The notes below the pieces were generated by a model. It was not told where the DNA came from. It saw only the letters and a program-made list of their open reading frames with translations, and ran no database searches. DNA of 64,000 bases, taken from positions 1 to 64,000 of the forward strand of contig DASZLU010000108.1 of the NCBI GenBank assembly GCA_035552195.1. Direction: 5' to 3'. Of this stretch, positions 62,686 to 64,000 are shown piece after piece. The stretch comes from CAIKMD01 sp035552195 (GTDB lineage Bacteria; Pseudomonadota; Alphaproteobacteria; ATCC43930; CGMCC-115725). Positions within the stretch are counted from its first letter, which is position 1; each line of letters starts with the position of its first letter. A program made the position numbers and the translations under genes.

Positions 62686-63660
62686 TTACGCGTCGAGCAC
62701 CAGCTTGCCGCCCTTGATGCGCGAGACGCAGATGCAGATGCGATCCTTGCGCTCGTCGGGCTTCAGCGTGTGGTCGCGATGCTCGATCGGCGTATCGGCC
62801 GACACCACCGTCATCGGGCAAATGCCGCACTCGCCGCGACCGCAATAGAATTTCGGCGTGTGCCCCGACACCATCATCGTCTCGAGGATGCTCGCTTCCG
62901 CCGGCACGTCGAATTCGAGGCCCGAGCGCTTCAAGGTCACATGGAATGCGTTGTTCTCGGGCCGGAAGACCGGCGGCGGCGCGAAGCATTGCTCGTGGAT
63001 CTGCAGCTTCGACAAACCCGCCGCGCCGGCGGCCGCGGTCACGGCTTTGTTCAGCGCGTAGGAGCCGCAGACATAAACCTCGGACGGGTAGGCGAGCTTC
63101 TTCGCCAGCGGCTTCACATCGAGCGGCTTCGCCTCGCTCGATTCCTCGTGCAGGATCACATGACCGCCGGCCAGCGCCGACACCTCGTCGCGATACGCCA
63201 TCTTATCGAGATCGCGCGCGACGTAAGCGAGGGTAAAGGCGCGGCCTTCGCGCTTCAGCCGCCGCGCCATCGCGAAAATCGGCACGATGCCGATGCCGCC
63301 CGCAACCAGCAGCCGGTTGGCGGGATGCGTCTCGAGCGGGAAATCGTTGCGCGGCGAGGAGATGCTGAGCGTCGCGCCTTCGTCAAGATCGCACAGGAAT
63401 TTCGAGCCGCCGGCGCCGTCCTCGCGCCGCTCGACCGCAATGCGATAGGTATCGGCCGGATCGTCGCCCGTGGCCGTGCCGCCGAGCAGCGAATAGGAAT
63501 GTTGTGTCGACAACCCATCGGCCAGCGTGACCGCGATATCGATATGCGCGCCGGGCGCATAGGACGGCAGCGCCGCGCCGTCTTTCGATTTCAGCACGAG
63601 TTCGCGGATCGCCGGCGTCACAAGCCGCGTTGCAGCAAGGGTAACATCGTATTGTGCCAT
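62686..63660 (-). CDS. Phthalate dioxygenase reductase-type flavoprotein with 2Fe-2S domain
   Basis: 324 residues. A FAD/FMN-binding barrel (SYAPGAHIDIAV, HSYSLLGG), an NAD domain (GGIGIVPIFAMARRL) and a C-terminal plant-type 2Fe-2S ferredoxin domain with Cys ligands in YCGRGECGICPM and a distant ICICVSR. The order matches reductases of Rieske oxygenases such as VanB or phthalate dioxygenase reductase. No Rieske oxygenase is adjacent in view. The frame to 63870 is longer, but the ATG at 63660 begins at the conserved barrel. Antisense to the cob genes, with 45 bases to cobU. Confidence 0.87.
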   Translation of the reverse strand: MAQYDVTLAATRLVTPAIRELVLKSKDGAALPSYAPGAHIDIAVTLADGLSTQHSYSLLGGTATGDDPADTYRIAVERREDGAGGSKFLCDLDEGATLSISSPRNDFPLETHPANRLLVAGGIGIVPIFAMARRLKREGRAFTLAYVARDLDKMAYRDEVSALAGGHVILHEESSEAKPLDVKPLAKKLAYPSEVYVCGSYALNKAVTAAAGAAGLSKLQIHEQCFAPPPVFRPENNAFHVTLKRSGLEFDVPAEASILETMMVSGHTPKFYCGRGECGICPMTVVSADTPIEHRDHTLKPDERKDRICICVSRIKGGKLVLDA

Positions 63661-63705
63661 GGCGCGACGATAGCGCCGGTGCGAGGCGCGTGCTAGGCAC
63701 CCATT

Positions 63706-64000
63706 ATGTCGACAGCCGTTTTGCCGCCGATCACCCTGGTCCTCGGTGGTGCGCGCTCGGGCAAGAGCCGTTTCGCCGAAGAGATGATCGAAAGCGCGGC
63801 CCGGCCGGCGCTTTATCTCGCCACCGCCGAGCCGGGCGACGACGAGATGCGCGCCCGGATCGCGGCGCATCGCGCGCAGCGCGACGCTCGTTGGACCACG
63901 ATCGAAGAACCGCTGGAGCTGGTGAATGTGCTGCTGGCCGAAGAAACCCGGCCGATGCTGATCGATTGCCTGACCCTGTGGCTCTCCAATCTGATGGGCG
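63706..64000 (+). CDS. cobU: Adenosylcobinamide kinase/guanylyltransferase (3' end outside window)
   Basis: The first 98 residues of CobU (CobP), which phosphorylates adenosylcobinamide and transfers GMP to it. The P-loop reads LVLGGARSGKSRFAEEM; LYLATAEPGDDEMRARIAAH carries the guanylyl-site His, and LIDCLTLWLSNLM the Walker B region. It completes the cobT-cobS-cobC set for nucleotide-loop assembly. The frame continues past the window end. Confidence 0.9.
   Translation, partial: MSTAVLPPITLVLGGARSGKSRFAEEMIESAARPALYLATAEPGDDEMRARIAAHRAQRDARWTTIEEPLELVNVLLAEETRPMLIDCLTLWLSNLMG

Overview
The window is high-GC chromosomal DNA of an alphaproteobacterium, probably Hyphomicrobiales (Rhizobiales). 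The signs are a RegB/RegA redox two-component pair, an MmcB-type repair protein, TTGA-N6-TCAA (FNR/FixK) boxes, a GGAAC-N17-CGTT (EcfG) promoter, a TTAA-N7-TTAA (CtrA) box and an alphaproteobacterial Cpa/Tad pilus operon. I see no rRNA, tRNA, CRISPR array, insertion sequence or prophage. Lineage is inference from gene content only.

Layout. 1-8.0 kb: two paralogous MFS permeases around a flavodoxin-fold quinone reductase, then a 2-hydroxyacid dehydrogenase, an M24-fold protein, a VIT/CCC1 transporter, a CBS-domain protein and a zinc alcohol dehydrogenase. Three perfect TTGA-N6-TCAA boxes precede three of these units, suggesting a low-oxygen regulon. 8.0-9.0 kb: a non-coding stretch, an EcfG-type promoter, two tiny membrane proteins and two RNA structures that would hide ribosome binding sites. 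9.0-18.2 kb: Tad/Cpa pilus assembly genes (tadD-like, cpaB, cpaC, cpaD, cpaE, cpaF, tadB, tadC), with no pilin, prepilin peptidase or tadE/F/G in view.

18.2-39.1 kb: an accessory catabolic and transport region. It holds a branched-chain-type ABC transporter with an amidohydrolase, a TetR regulator with a class-D flavin monooxygenase homologue, a beta-hydroxyacid dehydrogenase, two more M24-fold proteins, a secreted LVIVD propeller protein, a NitT/TauT-type ABC transporter, an AhpD-like protein, a divergent RpoD-like sigma factor, a TIM-barrel isomerase and a MetE-C-like methyltransferase. The substrate is not evident. 39.2-43.1 kb: a three-gene phosphorelay headed by a histidine kinase with a probable periplasmic c-type heme domain. 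43.4-46.6 kb: an ABC importer with a fused double permease and an ATPase carrying an AAA-associated C-terminal domain.

46.6-58.8 kb: a Bcr/CflA-type MFS exporter, a DUF445 protein, class II lysyl-tRNA synthetase, a BacA/YddA-like ABC protein, mmcB, hldE, a degenerate EAL protein, regA/regB, a VOC protein and a secreted cupin. 58.8-64 kb: nucleotide-loop genes of cobalamin synthesis (cobT, cobS, a CobC-like phosphatase, cobU/cobP cut by the window end), interrupted by an alpha/beta hydrolase and a 2Fe-2S flavoprotein reductase. Between cobS and the phosphatase gene lies an exact 14-bp-spaced triplication that forms two five-codon minicistrons linked by overlapping stop and start codons.

No wholly new multi-gene system is certain. 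The most unusual signals are the minicistron chain, the paired SD-sequestering leaders at 8.7-9.0 kb, three M24 proteins with differently altered metal sites, and the heme-sensor phosphorelay behind a CtrA box.
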